From Gordonia zhaorongruii (GTDB lineage: Bacteria; Actinomycetota; Actinomycetes; Mycobacteriales; Mycobacteriaceae): a DNA stretch of 64,000 bases. The notes under the pieces were generated by a model. That model was not told the DNA's origin. It searched no databases and saw nothing but the letters and a program-made list of their open reading frames with translations. Location: positions 2,202,463 to 2,266,462 of the forward strand of contig NZ_CP041763.1 in assembly GCF_007559005.1 (NCBI RefSeq), read 5' to 3'. Shown here one piece after another: positions 47,737-61,758 of the stretch. Made by a program: the position numbers and the translations under genes. Position 1 is the first letter of the stretch, and each line of letters begins with the position of its first letter.

Positions 47737-48501
47737 TTACGTGCTGGTGATGCTGGCGCGTTCGGCGATCACCGTCATCGACCCCGGCGCGACCTCGGTG
47801 AATCCGGCATCGCGCACGGCGGCGGCCGTGCCGCACGCCTCCGACTCCTGGAGCCGCTGCCAGGTCGGCTGATCGGCCTGGCGCACGTCCACTGCGCAGC
47901 CGCCCGCGTACCAGGCCTCCGCCTCGTCGAGCGTGAACAGCGCGACGCCGAGCATCGAGGCGTGCCCCACCTGGGCCGCAGCCTTGCCGACCGACATCTC
48001 CAAGTCCGGATTGAGCCACAGGCAGAGTCCACCGCGTTCACCGGTCGGCTCACCGGATTCGAGCTCTCCCGGCACATCGGTGCCACCGATCTGCAGCTTC
48101 CGGATACGCGGGTCGACGTCGCCCACTCGACCCGGCACGAACGCCCGGGCTTCGCAGCCGTCCGCCGACGCGGTCACTCCCCACAGGTCCTGGACCGCGT
48201 CCCACTGCGAGGCGCGAGCTCTGCGCGCGATCTTCCGGATGCGGGCGTCACACCACTCGTCGAGCGGGCCGGCCCACGGACCGTCGCTCCGGGCCCGCGG
48301 ATCGAGGCAGACCAGCACGGCGGCACGAGCGGCGGCCACCAGGAGTCCGTGGCGACTGGGCGGGTCCTTCTTCTCGATCCGCAGCACCATCGCCATGGCC
48401 AGCACGTCGGACGGCTCCCCCGGATCGTCCCCGCCGCCCACATAGCCGATCAGCCGGCGGTACGTGTCTTCGAAGGTCGTCGAGATGTCGCTGCCGAACA
48501 C
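47737..48501 (-). CDS. Pth2-like peptidyl-tRNA hydrolase domain protein
   Basis: This 254-residue protein ends with a Pth2-type domain (about 155-250): CLWLNPDLEMSVGKAAAQVGHASMLGVAL carries the GKxAAQxxHA active-site pattern of archaeal/eukaryotic peptidyl-tRNA hydrolase 2. Residues 1-150 are an alpha-helical region (ARIRKIARRARASQWDAVQDL) I do not recognise. Bacteria normally use the unrelated Pth1, so the role may be auxiliary or different. The start is GTG, two bases after the serB stop, so it is coupled to serB. Confidence 0.75.
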   Translation of the reverse strand: MFGSDISTTFEDTYRRLIGYVGGGDDPGEPSDVLAMAMVLRIEKKDPPSRHGLLVAAARAAVLVCLDPRARSDGPWAGPLDEWCDARIRKIARRARASQWDAVQDLWGVTASADGCEARAFVPGRVGDVDPRIRKLQIGGTDVPGELESGEPTGERGGLCLWLNPDLEMSVGKAAAQVGHASMLGVALFTLDEAEAWYAGGCAVDVRQADQPTWQRLQESEACGTAAAVRDAGFTEVAPGSMTVIAERASITST

Positions 48502-48503
48502 CC

Positions 48504-49853
<1,350 letters not shown>

Positions 49854-51557
49854 TCAGTGCTTGCCGCCACCCGCACCCACGTGGGCCTCGGCGCGCATGC
49901 GCTCGACCATGTGCGGGTAGTGCAACTCGAATGCCGGGCGCTCCGAACGGATGCGCGGCAGCTCCGTGAAGTTGTGACGCGGCGGCGGGCAGCTGGTGGC
50001 CCACTCGAGCGAGTTGCCGAAGCCCCACGGGTCGTCGACCGTGACGACCTCGCCGTACCGGTAGCTCTTGAAAACGTTCCACAGGAACGGCAGCGTCGAG
50101 ATACCGAGGACCAGCGCACCGACCGTCGACACCACGTTGAGTTCGGTGAACCCATCCGATGGCAGGTAGTCGGCGTAACGACGCGGCATGCCCTCGTTGC
50201 CCAGCCAGTGCTGCACCAGGAAGGTGAGGTGGAAGCCGATGAAGGTCAGCCAGAAGTGCCACTTGCCGAGGGTCTCGTCGAGCAGACGCCCGGTCATCTT
50301 CGGGAACCAGAAGTAGATGCCCGCGTAGGTGGCGAACACGATCGTGCCGAAGAGCACGTAGTGGAAGTGAGCGACCACGAAGTAGGTGTCCGACACGTGG
50401 AAGTCGATCGGCGGAGCGGCGAGCAGGACGCCGGTCAGGCCGCCGAAGAGGAACGTGACGATGAAGCCGATCGAGAACAGCATCGGCGTCTCGAACGTTA
50501 TTCGTCCCTTCCACATGGTGCCGATCCAGTTGAAGAACTTCACACCGGTCGGGATCGCGATCAGGAACGTCATGAACGAGAAGAACGGCAGCAGCACCGA
50601 ACCGGTGACGTACATGTGGTGCGCCCAGACGGCGACCGAGAGAGCTGCGATCGCGAGGGTCGCGTACACCAGGCCCGAGTAACCGAAGATCGGCTTACGC
50701 GAGAACACCGGGAACACCTCGGAGACGATGCCGAAGAACGGAATCGCGATGACGTAGACCTCGGGGTGACCGAAGAACCAGAAGAGGTGCTGCCAGAGGA
50801 TGACGCCGCCGTTGGCCGGGTCGTACAGGTGCGCACCGAACTGGCGATCCACCTCGAGCCCCATCAGCGCGGCAGTCAGCAGCGGGAAGATCAGCAGGAT
50901 CAGGACGCTGGTGACCAGGATGTTCCAGGTGAAGATCGGCATGCGGAACATGGTCATGCCGGGTGCGCGCAGGCACACGACGGTGGTGATCATGTTGACC
51001 GCGCCGAGGATCGTGCCCAGACCGGCGACAGCGAGGCCCATGATCCACAGGTCGGCGCCCATGCCGGGCGAGTGCACCATGTCGGTGAGCGGCGTGTACG
51101 CGGTCCAGCCGAAGTCCGCGGCACCGCCCGGAGTCAGGAAGCCGCCGAGGGCCACCAGGTTGCCGAAGAGGAACAACCAGTAGCCCAGGGAGTTCAGACG
51201 CGGGAACGCCACGTCGGGCGAGCCGATCTGCAGCGGGAGGACGAAGTTGGCGAAGCCGATGACGATCGGCGTCGCGTACATCAGCAGCATCACGGTGCCG
51301 TGCATCGTGAACAGCTGGTTGAACTGCTCGTTCGAGAGGAACTGGAGTCCGGGGCTGGCGAGCTCGCCGCGCATGAGCAGCGCCATCAGTCCGCCGACGA
51401 GGAAGAAGGCGAAACAGGTGACGATGTACATCTGCCCGATCAGCTTGTGATCGGTGGTGGTGATGAGCTTGTAGAAGAAAGAGCCCTTGGGCTGGTAACG
51501 CTCCGGATAGGGGCGCTCGGCCTCCACCCGGGTCGTCGGCTGATCTACCGCGGTCAC
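49854..51557 (-). CDS. ctaD: Cytochrome c oxidase subunit I
   Basis: This 567-residue core subunit of the aa3-type oxidase has about 12 membrane helices. The haem a ligand is in [12 protein letters not shown]. The Cu-B/haem a3 region is [18 protein letters not shown] (His-Pro-Glu-Val-Tyr with the cross-linked Tyr), followed by AHHMYVTG and HFHYVLFG. The proton-channel sequence around NxxN ([20 protein letters not shown]) is intact. GAGGAGG precedes the GTG start. In this lineage subunits II and III are encoded elsewhere, and none is seen nearby. It is divergent from fecB. Confidence 0.98.
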   Translation of the reverse strand: MTAVDQPTTRVEAERPYPERYQPKGSFFYKLITTTDHKLIGQMYIVTCFAFFLVGGLMALLMRGELASPGLQFLSNEQFNQLFTMHGTVMLLMYATPIVIGFANFVLPLQIGSPDVAFPRLNSLGYWLFLFGNLVALGGFLTPGGAADFGWTAYTPLTDMVHSPGMGADLWIMGLAVAGLGTILGAVNMITTVVCLRAPGMTMFRMPIFTWNILVTSVLILLIFPLLTAALMGLEVDRQFGAHLYDPANGGVILWQHLFWFFGHPEVYVIAIPFFGIVSEVFPVFSRKPIFGYSGLVYATLAIAALSVAVWAHHMYVTGSVLLPFFSFMTFLIAIPTGVKFFNWIGTMWKGRITFETPMLFSIGFIVTFLFGGLTGVLLAAPPIDFHVSDTYFVVAHFHYVLFGTIVFATYAGIYFWFPKMTGRLLDETLGKWHFWLTFIGFHLTFLVQHWLGNEGMPRRYADYLPSDGFTELNVVSTVGALVLGISTLPFLWNVFKSYRYGEVVTVDDPWGFGNSLEWATSCPPPRHNFTELPRIRSERPAFELHYPHMVERMRAEAHVGAGGGKH

Positions 51558-51668
51558 TGAATCCTCCTCGTGAGCACCGTCGGCGCCGGTATACACCGGT
51601 CGGCGGCACGGGACCTTCGTCCGTCAATCTGCTGTGGCGCCGACCGAAGACAGCGCGCTGCACAACTG

Positions 51669-51674
51669 ATCCTA
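51669..51674 (-). promoter_or_regulatory. Candidate -10 box of ctaD
   Basis: TAGGAT on the minus strand lies 111 bases before the GTG at 51557, giving a leader of about 100 bases. No good -35 box accompanies it. The rest of the 284-base ctaD-fecB gap shows only short inverted repeats. Confidence 0.4.
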
Positions 51675-51829
51675 GACCAGAGTCGGGTCAGAATCCGAGT
51701 GGGTCCTACGAACTGTCGTAATACGCGGCTCGCCTATGGGAGACAGCACTTCCCCGGCCTGCCGAGCACCCGATTCACCGCGCCGGGGACACCCGCGTCA
51801 CGACGCGGAGGGCACCGGACCCGCGGTGC

Positions 51830-51835
51830 TAGCGT
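51830..51835 (+). promoter_or_regulatory. Leaderless-type -10 box of fecB
   Basis: TAGCGT is followed by six bases and the GTG at 51842. It supports this first GTG of two closely spaced ones. Confidence 0.55.
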
Positions 51836-51841
51836 AGGCGC

Positions 51842-52882
51842 GTGCGTGATTTCCTCCGAACTGCCCGCCGGGGCCGTCTGACCACCGCTGTTGCCGCTGC
51901 GGCATGTTCGTGCGCGCTGACCGTCGGGCTCGTCGGCTGCGGCTCGTCCGACGACGTGCTCCGCACGCCGGACGGCTCGGTCATCTCGACCACCACCACC
52001 CGCTTCGCGCAGGTGAACATCGTGAACCCGGGCCGCGACTACTCGCGCACCTGCCTGGCACCGACGCCCGCCGATCCCGGAACGGCGGATGTGCAGCGGA
52101 TCGTCGTCACCGACCCGGCCTTGCTCGACTCGCTGTGCGCCCTCGGGCTCGGACCGCAGGTGCGCGCCGTCGTCGCCGCTCCCGGTTCGGTGCCGGCCTA
52201 TCTGGGCCCGCAGCTCGCCTCGGTCCCCGCCTTGGGCGATCAGCCCGCCGCCCCGGACGTGCGCGCTGCCGATCCGGACGTGATCCTGTCGACACCCGAG
52301 ACGGCATCACGAATGGAGGCGATCGCGTCGACCGGTGCGGCACCGGACGCGTGGACCGTCACGATCGCGCCGTCACCGGATTGGCAGGACGAGTTCAGCG
52401 AGACCGCGCGTGCGGTCAACCGCGCAGCCGCAGGCAAACAGCGCCTCGATGAGTTCGCCGCGGAGGCCGCACGGGTGGGGCGACTCATGGACGCCGCCCA
52501 CACCCAGGCATCGCTGGTCCGCTTCCAACCCGATCAGACCACCATCGAGGGGACCGATTCGTTCGCGGCGCAGATCATGAAGATCGTCGGGGTGGACCGG
52601 CCGGCAGCTCAGCGCACTCCCGATGCGGTGAAGATGACCGACGACAACCACACCGAGGCCGATGCCGATCTGATCTACGTGAGTTACCAGGGCGAGGAAG
52701 GTAAGGCCCGCGGCAAGGACGTACTGCTCTCGGATCAGTGGCTCGACATGGGAGCCCCGACCTGGAAACGCGTCCTGTCCGTCGATGACGGCGTCTGGTA
52801 CGCGAAGCCCGGCCTGTCCGCAGCGTGGCTCATCGTCAACGACCTGAAGTCGTCCCTCAACGGCAGTTCGGCCGCGGAGTAG
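51842..52882 (+). CDS. fecB: FecB-like iron-siderophore binding lipoprotein
   Basis: This 346-residue class III periplasmic binding-type protein has an Arg-containing n-region, hydrophobic core and lipobox LVGC. The body has the two-lobe pattern: RIVVTDPALLDSLCALGLGPQVRAVVAAPG, then APDVRAADPDVILSTPETASRM, and a C-lobe ending DGVWYAKPGLSAAWLIVNDL. Members bind Fe(III)-siderophores, and the counterpart Rv3044 (fecB) is linked to iron uptake and envelope integrity in mycobacteria. No permease genes are adjacent. Confidence 0.88.
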   Translation: MRDFLRTARRGRLTTAVAAAACSCALTVGLVGCGSSDDVLRTPDGSVISTTTTRFAQVNIVNPGRDYSRTCLAPTPADPGTADVQRIVVTDPALLDSLCALGLGPQVRAVVAAPGSVPAYLGPQLASVPALGDQPAAPDVRAADPDVILSTPETASRMEAIASTGAAPDAWTVTIAPSPDWQDEFSETARAVNRAAAGKQRLDEFAAEAARVGRLMDAAHTQASLVRFQPDQTTIEGTDSFAAQIMKIVGVDRPAAQRTPDAVKMTDDNHTEADADLIYVSYQGEEGKARGKDVLLSDQWLDMGAPTWKRVLSVDDGVWYAKPGLSAAWLIVNDLKSSLNGSSAAE

Positions 52883-52938
52883 AGCATCCGGAGTAGAGCA
52901 TGCCGAACAGTGCACGCCCGCCGCACTGACTGCGGCCG

Positions 52939-55854
52939 ATGTCGGAGTCGTCCGGTAGAGATGTGGCTGTGAACGCCGCACCGATCCGAGTTCTGTGGCG
53001 TCCTGGCCTCGGACTGGCCGTGTGGCCGTCCCCGACCGACGACCACGGCGAGCAGGCATCTGCCGGATCGGCGTTCACCGACGTCGCCGACATTCCCGAA
53101 TCCTTGACGGACCTGCTCGGTGCCCGAAAGCTCCGCCACACCGTCGAGGTCCGCTCGCCCGGCGGCCGCAGGGAGTTCCTTCCGGCCACCGCGGTCGGCG
53201 TACCCACCGCGGTGGAGCTGCTCGACCGGTTCGAGCACCTGCGCGGCGGTGGGGACATCGGCTTCTACCGGTACGTGCTGGCCGGAGTGCGCGCATTCCT
53301 CGACGCCGGATCGGCCGCACCGGGCGTCGTCGACGTCGCCGGAGTCGCGGAGGTCCGGTGGCTGCCGCTGCCGACCGGCGCTTGGCGTGCCTGGCTGTCG
53401 GTGGCGCACGGCAGCGCCCCGCCCGCGGTCACGGAGAACGGTGGAGCCGCCGCCGTCACCGATTTCGCCACCGAGACCCTCGACCACGAGGCCCGGCGCC
53501 GACTCCATGGCCGTGTCACATCGCAGGTCCCGCTCATCGCCGGCCTCGCTGCCGCCGCTCCCCTCCCGGCGACCGACACCCCGGGTGCACGCGGGGCGTG
53601 GGCCGACTGGTCGTCGACCGTCGGTCCGGAGGACGCCGCACTGGTCCTGCGTCTGCACGAGCCTCCGGATGATCCGGACGGGCCGGCCGTTCCGGCGATC
53701 GACGCCCGCTGGCGACTCGAGGTGTGTCGGCGCAGCCCGACCGGCGATGTCGTACCGGTCGTGCCGCACCGCCTGGATCCCCACGACTTGGAGGCCGTCA
53801 CCAGCGACCTCGCCGACGCGGTCCGCGCCTTCGGCGGACTCTCGCGGTCCGACACCGACCCGCACAACCTCGATTTCCTGCTCGATACCGAGACCGTCGA
53901 CGGCCTGTTCACCCGCGGCGCCACCGCGATCGCCGACGCCGGGATCTCGGTGCTGCTGCCGCGCACCATCGCCGCCGTGTCCCCGACGCTCGCACTGCGA
54001 TCGTCGGACGTTCCCGGTGGCGGGAATCGGCCGGGATTCGTCGGACTCGACGAGATCTCCGACTTCGAATGGCGTCTCGCACTCGGTGACGCGCCCGGCT
54101 CCCCGGAACTGTCCCAATCGGATCTCGACGAACTCGCTCAGCAGCACGGCAACCTGGTGAAGGTCCGCGGTCGCTGGCTGCGCGCGGAGGGCGCCGCCCT
54201 GCACCGCGCGGCCGCCTTCGTCGCCGCGCAACGCGCTTTGCCGGGCAGCTCCGGATCGCAGCCGACCATGGCCGACCTGGTCGCGATGGTGACCGATCCC
54301 CTCGACCGGCTGCCCGTCCCGGTGTCGACGGTCGACGGGCTCGGGTGGCTCGACGACGTAGCTCGCGACGGCGCGATCGTCCCCGAACCGGTCGCTCCGC
54401 CGGCATCGCTGCGGGCCACCCTGCGCCCGTACCAGCAGCGCGGCCTGGATTGGTTGCACACCCTGCACCGGATGGGGTCGGGAGCAGTCCTCGCCGACGA
54501 TATGGGTCTGGGCAAGACCGTGCAGGTCATCGCCCTGCTGACGACGATCCGATCCGATGGCGAACGGCATCCGCCTGCGCTCGTGGTCAGCCCGATGTCG
54601 GTCATCGGCAACTGGCAGCGGGAGCTGCGCACGTTCGCCCCCGACCTCACCGTGACCGTGCATCACGGGACCGGCCGCTCGGTGAACTCGATCGCCGACG
54701 GCGGCACCGATGTCGTCCTCACCACGTTCGCCACGCTCGCCCGCGACCGTGCCGCGATGTCGGAACTGCGTTGGAGCGAACTCGTCGTCGACGAGGCTCA
54801 GCACGTGAAGAACGTCAAGACAACTGCGTCCCGAGCACTCCGGGCCATACCTGCACGTCGACGCATCGCCCTGACCGGAACACCGGTGGAGAACCGTCTC
54901 GAGGACCTGCGCGCCGTCGTCGACCTCGTCAATCCCGGCATGCTCGGCAGCGCGTCGGCCTTCCGGTCCCGGTTCGCCGAACCGATCGAACGCGACCGAG
55001 ACCCCGACGCGCTGCGGCGACTGAACGCCCTGACCGGGCCGTTCATCCTGCGCCGGACGAAGTCCGACCCGGCGGTCGCACCGGATCTCCCTGACAAATC
55101 GGAACTGATCGTGCGCACCAATCTCACCACCGAGCAGGCCGGGCTCTACCAAGCCGTTCTGAACGACCTCCACGAGGCGCTCGCCGACACCTCGCAGGGC
55201 GGTCCCCGGCGACGGACGGTGCTCGCCGCGCTGACCCGGCTCAAGCAGATCTGCAATCACCCCGCCCACTACCTGGCCGACGGTTCGCCGCTCATGCGCA
55301 AACGTCGTCATCGTTCGGGCAAGGTGGAGCTGCTGATCGACGTGCTGTCGACTCTGATCGCCGAAGGCGACCGCGCACTCGTGTTCACCCAGTTCGCGGC
55401 GTTCGCCGACCTGATGTCCGAATGGCTCTCGCCGATCCTCGGCGCTCCGGTCCCCGTCCTGCACGGCGGATCCTCGCGCACCGAACGCGATGCGATGGTC
55501 GAGAGGTTCTCCGCAGCCGACGGCCCACCGGTGCTGATCGCGACTCTCAAAGCCGGCGGCACGGGACTCAACCTGGTCGCCGCGAATCACGTGATTCACG
55601 CCGACCGATGGTGGAATCCGGCGGTGGAGGATCAAGCCACCGACCGGGCGTACCGGATCGGCCAGACGCGGAACGTCCAGGTGCGCAAATTCGTGTGCGT
55701 CGGAACTCTGGAGGAGCGCATCGACGAGATGGTGAGCGCCAAGCGGGAGCTCTCGCAGTTGACGGTCCGCACCGGCGAGACCTGGCTGAGTGACCTCGAC
55801 GACGACACGCTGTTCGACATGCTGTCGTTGCGCGATGCGGCGGTCGGCGAATGA
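52939..55854 (+). CDS. SNF2-family helicase (HelZ/Rv2101-like)
   Basis: This 971-residue ATPase has an N-terminal SNF2-associated region (about 1-480). The helicase core has motif I ADDMGLGKTVQVIALL, motif II VDEAQHVKN (DEAQ), motif III LTGTPVENRLEDL, motif V ATLKAGGTGLNLVAA and motif VI QATDRAYRIGQTRNVQV. Bacterial SNF2 proteins translocate on duplex DNA or act with RNA polymerase (RapA-like). The stop overlaps the next gene by four bases; that partner has a SWIM zinc finger, a recurrent bacterial pairing. The start could instead be the in-frame GTG at 52963 or 52969, which follow TAGAGA and fit the domain onset better. Confidence 0.92.
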   Translation: MSESSGRDVAVNAAPIRVLWRPGLGLAVWPSPTDDHGEQASAGSAFTDVADIPESLTDLLGARKLRHTVEVRSPGGRREFLPATAVGVPTAVELLDRFEHLRGGGDIGFYRYVLAGVRAFLDAGSAAPGVVDVAGVAEVRWLPLPTGAWRAWLSVAHGSAPPAVTENGGAAAVTDFATETLDHEARRRLHGRVTSQVPLIAGLAAAAPLPATDTPGARGAWADWSSTVGPEDAALVLRLHEPPDDPDGPAVPAIDARWRLEVCRRSPTGDVVPVVPHRLDPHDLEAVTSDLADAVRAFGGLSRSDTDPHNLDFLLDTETVDGLFTRGATAIADAGISVLLPRTIAAVSPTLALRSSDVPGGGNRPGFVGLDEISDFEWRLALGDAPGSPELSQSDLDELAQQHGNLVKVRGRWLRAEGAALHRAAAFVAAQRALPGSSGSQPTMADLVAMVTDPLDRLPVPVSTVDGLGWLDDVARDGAIVPEPVAPPASLRATLRPYQQRGLDWLHTLHRMGSGAVLADDMGLGKTVQVIALLTTIRSDGERHPPALVVSPMSVIGNWQRELRTFAPDLTVTVHHGTGRSVNSIADGGTDVVLTTFATLARDRAAMSELRWSELVVDEAQHVKNVKTTASRALRAIPARRRIALTGTPVENRLEDLRAVVDLVNPGMLGSASAFRSRFAEPIERDRDPDALRRLNALTGPFILRRTKSDPAVAPDLPDKSELIVRTNLTTEQAGLYQAVLNDLHEALADTSQGGPRRRTVLAALTRLKQICNHPAHYLADGSPLMRKRRHRSGKVELLIDVLSTLIAEGDRALVFTQFAAFADLMSEWLSPILGAPVPVLHGGSSRTERDAMVERFSAADGPPVLIATLKAGGTGLNLVAANHVIHADRWWNPAVEDQATDRAYRIGQTRNVQVRKFVCVGTLEERIDEMVSAKRELSQLTVRTGETWLSDLDDDTLFDMLSLRDAAVGE

Positions 55855-56636
55855 GCGCCCGCAGACGCGGCCCGGCACCGGTGCGCGGGTACGGCATCAC
55901 CGGTTGGTCCAGGGCGTTCGTCTCCGTCGTCGAGGCCGAGGCCGATCATCGCCACATCACCGGGGCGCGCCGGTACTTCCGCGACCGGCACGTCGACGGT
56001 CTGCAGATCGGCGAAGGACGCGTCACCTCGTCGGTACGCGGTACGCAGCTCGACCCTTTCGAGGTGATCCTGGTGACGCGGGTCGTCGACCCGGAGACTG
56101 TTATCGACCTCCTGCGACGCACCGGTTCGGCAGGCGATCTGCTCGCCCTGGCCCGCGGCGAACAACCGCCTGGGCTGGGCAATCTGATCGCACCGACCGA
56201 ATCTGCCGACGTCGAATCGGATTGCACGTGCCCCGACGAAGCTCCCCGCTGCGTCCACGTCCTGGCGACGGCGTTCGAAGTGGCCGCCGAGATCGACCGG
56301 CGCCCCACTACCCTGCTGCAGGTGATGGGCACCGACCTGCCTGCGCTACTCGCCGCGGCGGGCGACGCGGATGAGGACGGGGATGATCGCGACGACGCCA
56401 CCTGGAACAACGCCACCGGGAACACCGACGACGGACCGATGCTTCCCGACGATTTCTACGGCGACCGCGTGGTGCTTCCGCCGCCCCCACCGGTGCCCGC
56501 CGTCGACGCGCTCACCGAACTCGACCCCGCCGTCCTGCGAATCGCCTTGCGTTCCTCCGGGGTCGCGGTCACCCAGGTCGCCGAGGCGTTCGACGACCTG
56601 GCGACCTTCTACGCCGAGATCAAACGACGCACATGA
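55851..56636 (+). CDS. SWIM zinc-finger protein, helicase partner
   Basis: This 261-residue protein has a SWIM motif (CTCPDEAPRCVHVLATAFEVA, about residues 124-144; Cys-x-Cys...Cys-x-His), a nucleic-acid or protein-binding zinc fold. The N-terminal part (YGITGWSRAFVSVVEAEADHRHITGARRYFRD) is typical of SWIM proteins next to SNF2 helicases. A Pro-rich and acidic region follows. It is translationally coupled to the helicase (ATGA), so the two probably form a complex. Biological role unknown. Confidence 0.87.
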   Translation: MSARRRGPAPVRGYGITGWSRAFVSVVEAEADHRHITGARRYFRDRHVDGLQIGEGRVTSSVRGTQLDPFEVILVTRVVDPETVIDLLRRTGSAGDLLALARGEQPPGLGNLIAPTESADVESDCTCPDEAPRCVHVLATAFEVAAEIDRRPTTLLQVMGTDLPALLAAAGDADEDGDDRDDATWNNATGNTDDGPMLPDDFYGDRVVLPPPPPVPAVDALTELDPAVLRIALRSSGVAVTQVAEAFDDLATFYAEIKRRT

Positions 56637-56642
56637 CGACGA

Positions 56643-56685
56643 GAATCGGGCCCGAGGGCACGATGGATGCCCTCGGACCCGATTC
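56643..56685. terminator. Bidirectional terminator between the SWIM gene and nrdF
   Basis: 17-base arms with one mismatch (GAATCGGGCCCGAGGGC and GCCCTCGGACCCGATTC) and a nine-base loop lie six bases after the SWIM gene and nine before the end of nrdF. It can end both converging operons. Confidence 0.82.
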
Positions 56686-56694
56686 AGGAGACGG

Positions 56695-59942
<3,248 letters not shown>

Positions 59943-59968
59943 GGTGACTCCTGGCAGACGGTGTGACT

Positions 59969-60457
59969 TCAATGCGCGGTTGCGCGGTGCGCGCGGAGGA
60001 ACTCCGCTAGACCGGACGTCACGCGGGTGACGTCCTCGGGGGTGCCCATGACCTCGAAGCGGTACAGGTAGGGCACCTGACATTTACTCGCGATGATCTC
60101 GCCCGCGCGGCAGAACTCGTCTCCGAAGTTCGTATTGCCCGCTGCGATCACACCGCGGATGAATGACCGGTTGTGCTCGACGTTGAGGAATTTGATGACC
60201 TGCTTGGGTACGAAGCCACCGCCGGCGTGGGCGGTGACCTGACCCCGGTCGCTGACCTTCCCTCCCCCGTAGGTCGGGGAGATCAGGACGTACGGCTCGT
60301 CGACCCGGAACACCCCCTCCCGGTCGATCAGCGGGATTCGCTGCGACCGGGCCCCGAGCTTCTGGACGAAGCGATGGGTGTTCTCCGAGACGGACGAGAA
60401 GTAGACGATCAGCGGAAGATCGTCCGGGCCCGGTACCCGTTCGGATACGGCGGACAA
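59969..60457 (-). CDS. nrdI: NrdI flavodoxin-like protein
   Basis: This 162-residue FMN protein supplies oxidant to assemble the Mn2-Tyr cofactor of NrdF. Conserved parts are [53 protein letters not shown] and [16 protein letters not shown] start is proposed at 60457, 10 bases after the nrdH stop, because no ATG or GTG fits between that stop and the conserved domain. The exact start is uncertain by a few codons. Confidence 0.93.
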   Translation of the reverse strand: MSAVSERVPGPDDLPLIVYFSSVSENTHRFVQKLGARSQRIPLIDREGVFRVDEPYVLISPTYGGGKVSDRGQVTAHAGGGFVPKQVIKFLNVEHNRSFIRGVIAAGNTNFGDEFCRAGEIIASKCQVPYLYRFEVMGTPEDVTRVTSGLAEFLRAHRATAH

Positions 60458-60467
60458 GGGGCCGGGT

Positions 60468-60701
60468 TCAGGCCGCGCTGGCGGCGAGTCCCTTGATGCG
60501 ATCGGGGCGGAAGCCCGACCAGTGGTCGTCGCCGTCGACGACGACGGGAGCCTGCAGGTAACCGAGCGCCATGACGTAGTCGCGGGCCTCGTCGTCCTGG
60601 CTGATGTCGACCACGTCGTAGGACAGACCGAGTTTGTCCAGCGCCTTGTAGGTCGCATTGCACTGAACACAGGCCGGCTTGGTGTAGACGGTGATAGCCA
60701 T
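60468..60701 (-). CDS. nrdH: NrdH glutaredoxin-like protein
   Basis: This 77-residue redoxin reduces the C-terminal cysteines of NrdE. It has [23 protein letters not shown] (CVQC active site) and the C-terminal [12 protein letters not shown] signature of NrdH. GGAG lies eight bases before the ATG. It is the first gene of nrdHIEF, preceded by a leader of about 130 bases and an NrdR-controlled promoter. Confidence 0.96.
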   Translation of the reverse strand: MAITVYTKPACVQCNATYKALDKLGLSYDVVDISQDDEARDYVMALGYLQAPVVVDGDDHWSGFRPDRIKGLAASAA

Positions 60702-60836
60702 CGGCGAGACTCCCTCATCCTGCGGTGCGAACCGCTGCTTGCGACTGTTCGAAAATGATGGTCGTTCGGGAGGCCTTCCCGGTGAACGACGTCGATGTGA
60801 TTCGATCGCCTTTCGTCCGCCCCCCGGACAACCCAA

Positions 60837-60864
60837 ACACTACACCTAGTGGGTGCCTTTTCAA
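60837..60864 (-). promoter_or_regulatory. Promoter of nrdHIEF
   Basis: On the minus strand the -35 box TTGAAA (60859-60864) and the -10 box TAGTGT (60837-60842) are 16 bases apart. One NrdR box covers the -10 region and the other lies just upstream of the -35 box, as expected for repression. Confidence 0.65.
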
Positions 60865-60883
60865 CTGACCACAAGAACTTGTG
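60838..60883. promoter_or_regulatory. NrdR box pair
   Basis: CACTACACCTAGTG (60838-60851) and CACAAGAACTTGTG (60870-60883) are two palindromic 14-mers whose centres are 32 bases apart, three helical turns. Form, spacing and position fit the paired operators of the NrdR repressor upstream of ribonucleotide reductase genes. Confidence 0.82.
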
Positions 60884-60998
60884 AATAACATTCATGAAAG
60901 CTGCAGGTCGCGCGCTCGTAGTCCACAACCTGATCGGCGTGTCCCGGCGTGTTGGGCGTGTCACATCTCGAGCGGTTCGGACGGCCATGAGAGCAGTG

Positions 60999-61039
60999 AA
61001 CCGCACGGGTACGACAATGTCTGTCGTGTCCCGTGCGGT
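60999..61039. terminator. Hairpin downstream of the flavin reductase gene
   Basis: A stem of about 16 pairs with one bulge (ACCGCACGGG arms extended by CGAC) and a seven-base loop lies 61 bases past the flavin reductase stop. There is no U-tract. The flanking stretch 60702-61099 otherwise holds only the nrdH leader and NrdR operators. Confidence 0.6.
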
Positions 61040-61099
61040 CCTCGGGCGGGTGAGCCGGGATCGCCGGCGCCCGCCCCTATCGGAGCGGTCGTCTGGGGG

Positions 61100-61657
61100 T
61101 CAGACGGCGACCGCCACCGAGTCCGCGAGCACGCGGACCGCTCGGGTGACCTGCTCGACGATCTCCGGGCTGCGCACGCCCTCCTCGCCCAGTTCGCCGG
61201 ACTTCAGTCCGATCTCGACGTCTTCGATGACCCGGCCCCCGGCGATGCCGACGCAGCGCCGCGTGTCCTCACGCGACCACACGCCCGCGTACCGTCCGAG
61301 CGCCGAGCCGACCACACCCACCGGCTTGCCCGAGACCGCACCCGCCCCGAACGGACGGGAGAGCCAGTCGACAGCGTTCTTCAGCACGGCGGGCATGGTC
61401 CCGTTGTACTCGGGAGTGACCACCAGGAACGCGTCAGCGTCGCCTGCCGCTCTGCGGAACTCAGCGATCCCGGCAGGCAGCGATTCGTCGTTGTCGACGT
61501 CCTCGTTGTAGAAGGCCAGTTCCCCGAGCCCTTCGATGATCGATGCCTCGACACCGTCCGGGATGCTCTCGACTGCCACTTCGGCGAGCTGGCGATTGAC
61601 CGAATCGGCGCGGAGGCTGCCGACCAGGACAGCGATGCGGAGGCGGCGGTCTGGCAT
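61100..61657 (-). CDS. NAD(P)H-dependent FMN reductase
   Basis: This 185-residue flavodoxin-fold protein has the FMN phosphate loop VGSLRADSVNRQLAE and the family motif VVTPEYNGTMPAVLKNAVDWLSRP. It likely reduces flavins, quinones or azo compounds with NADPH. AAGGAG lies 10 bases before the ATG. It is divergent from a TetR regulator with an operator-like array between them, so induction by a small molecule is likely. Confidence 0.92.
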   Translation of the reverse strand: MPDRRLRIAVLVGSLRADSVNRQLAEVAVESIPDGVEASIIEGLGELAFYNEDVDNDESLPAGIAEFRRAAGDADAFLVVTPEYNGTMPAVLKNAVDWLSRPFGAGAVSGKPVGVVGSALGRYAGVWSREDTRRCVGIAGGRVIEDVEIGLKSGELGEEGVRSPEIVEQVTRAVRVLADSVAVAV

Positions 61658-61758
61658 GTGAGGATCACTCCTTCAGGAGAACGGGGCACGGATTCGGAGA
61701 GCTTCAGGACCGAAACCGTCGTACTGAAGTTCAAACCCGGATCAGGTCGCCAAACTTC

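Noticed and set aside
52735..55878. Minus-strand open frame of over 1000 codons across the SNF2 helicase
   Set aside because: The composition is typical of an antisense frame in GC-rich DNA, and the helicase on the other strand has all its motifs.
60884..61099. Possible small plus-strand gene beginning near 60894
   Set aside because: The frame runs through a hairpin and then antisense to the flavin reductase; it has no ribosome-binding site or domain.
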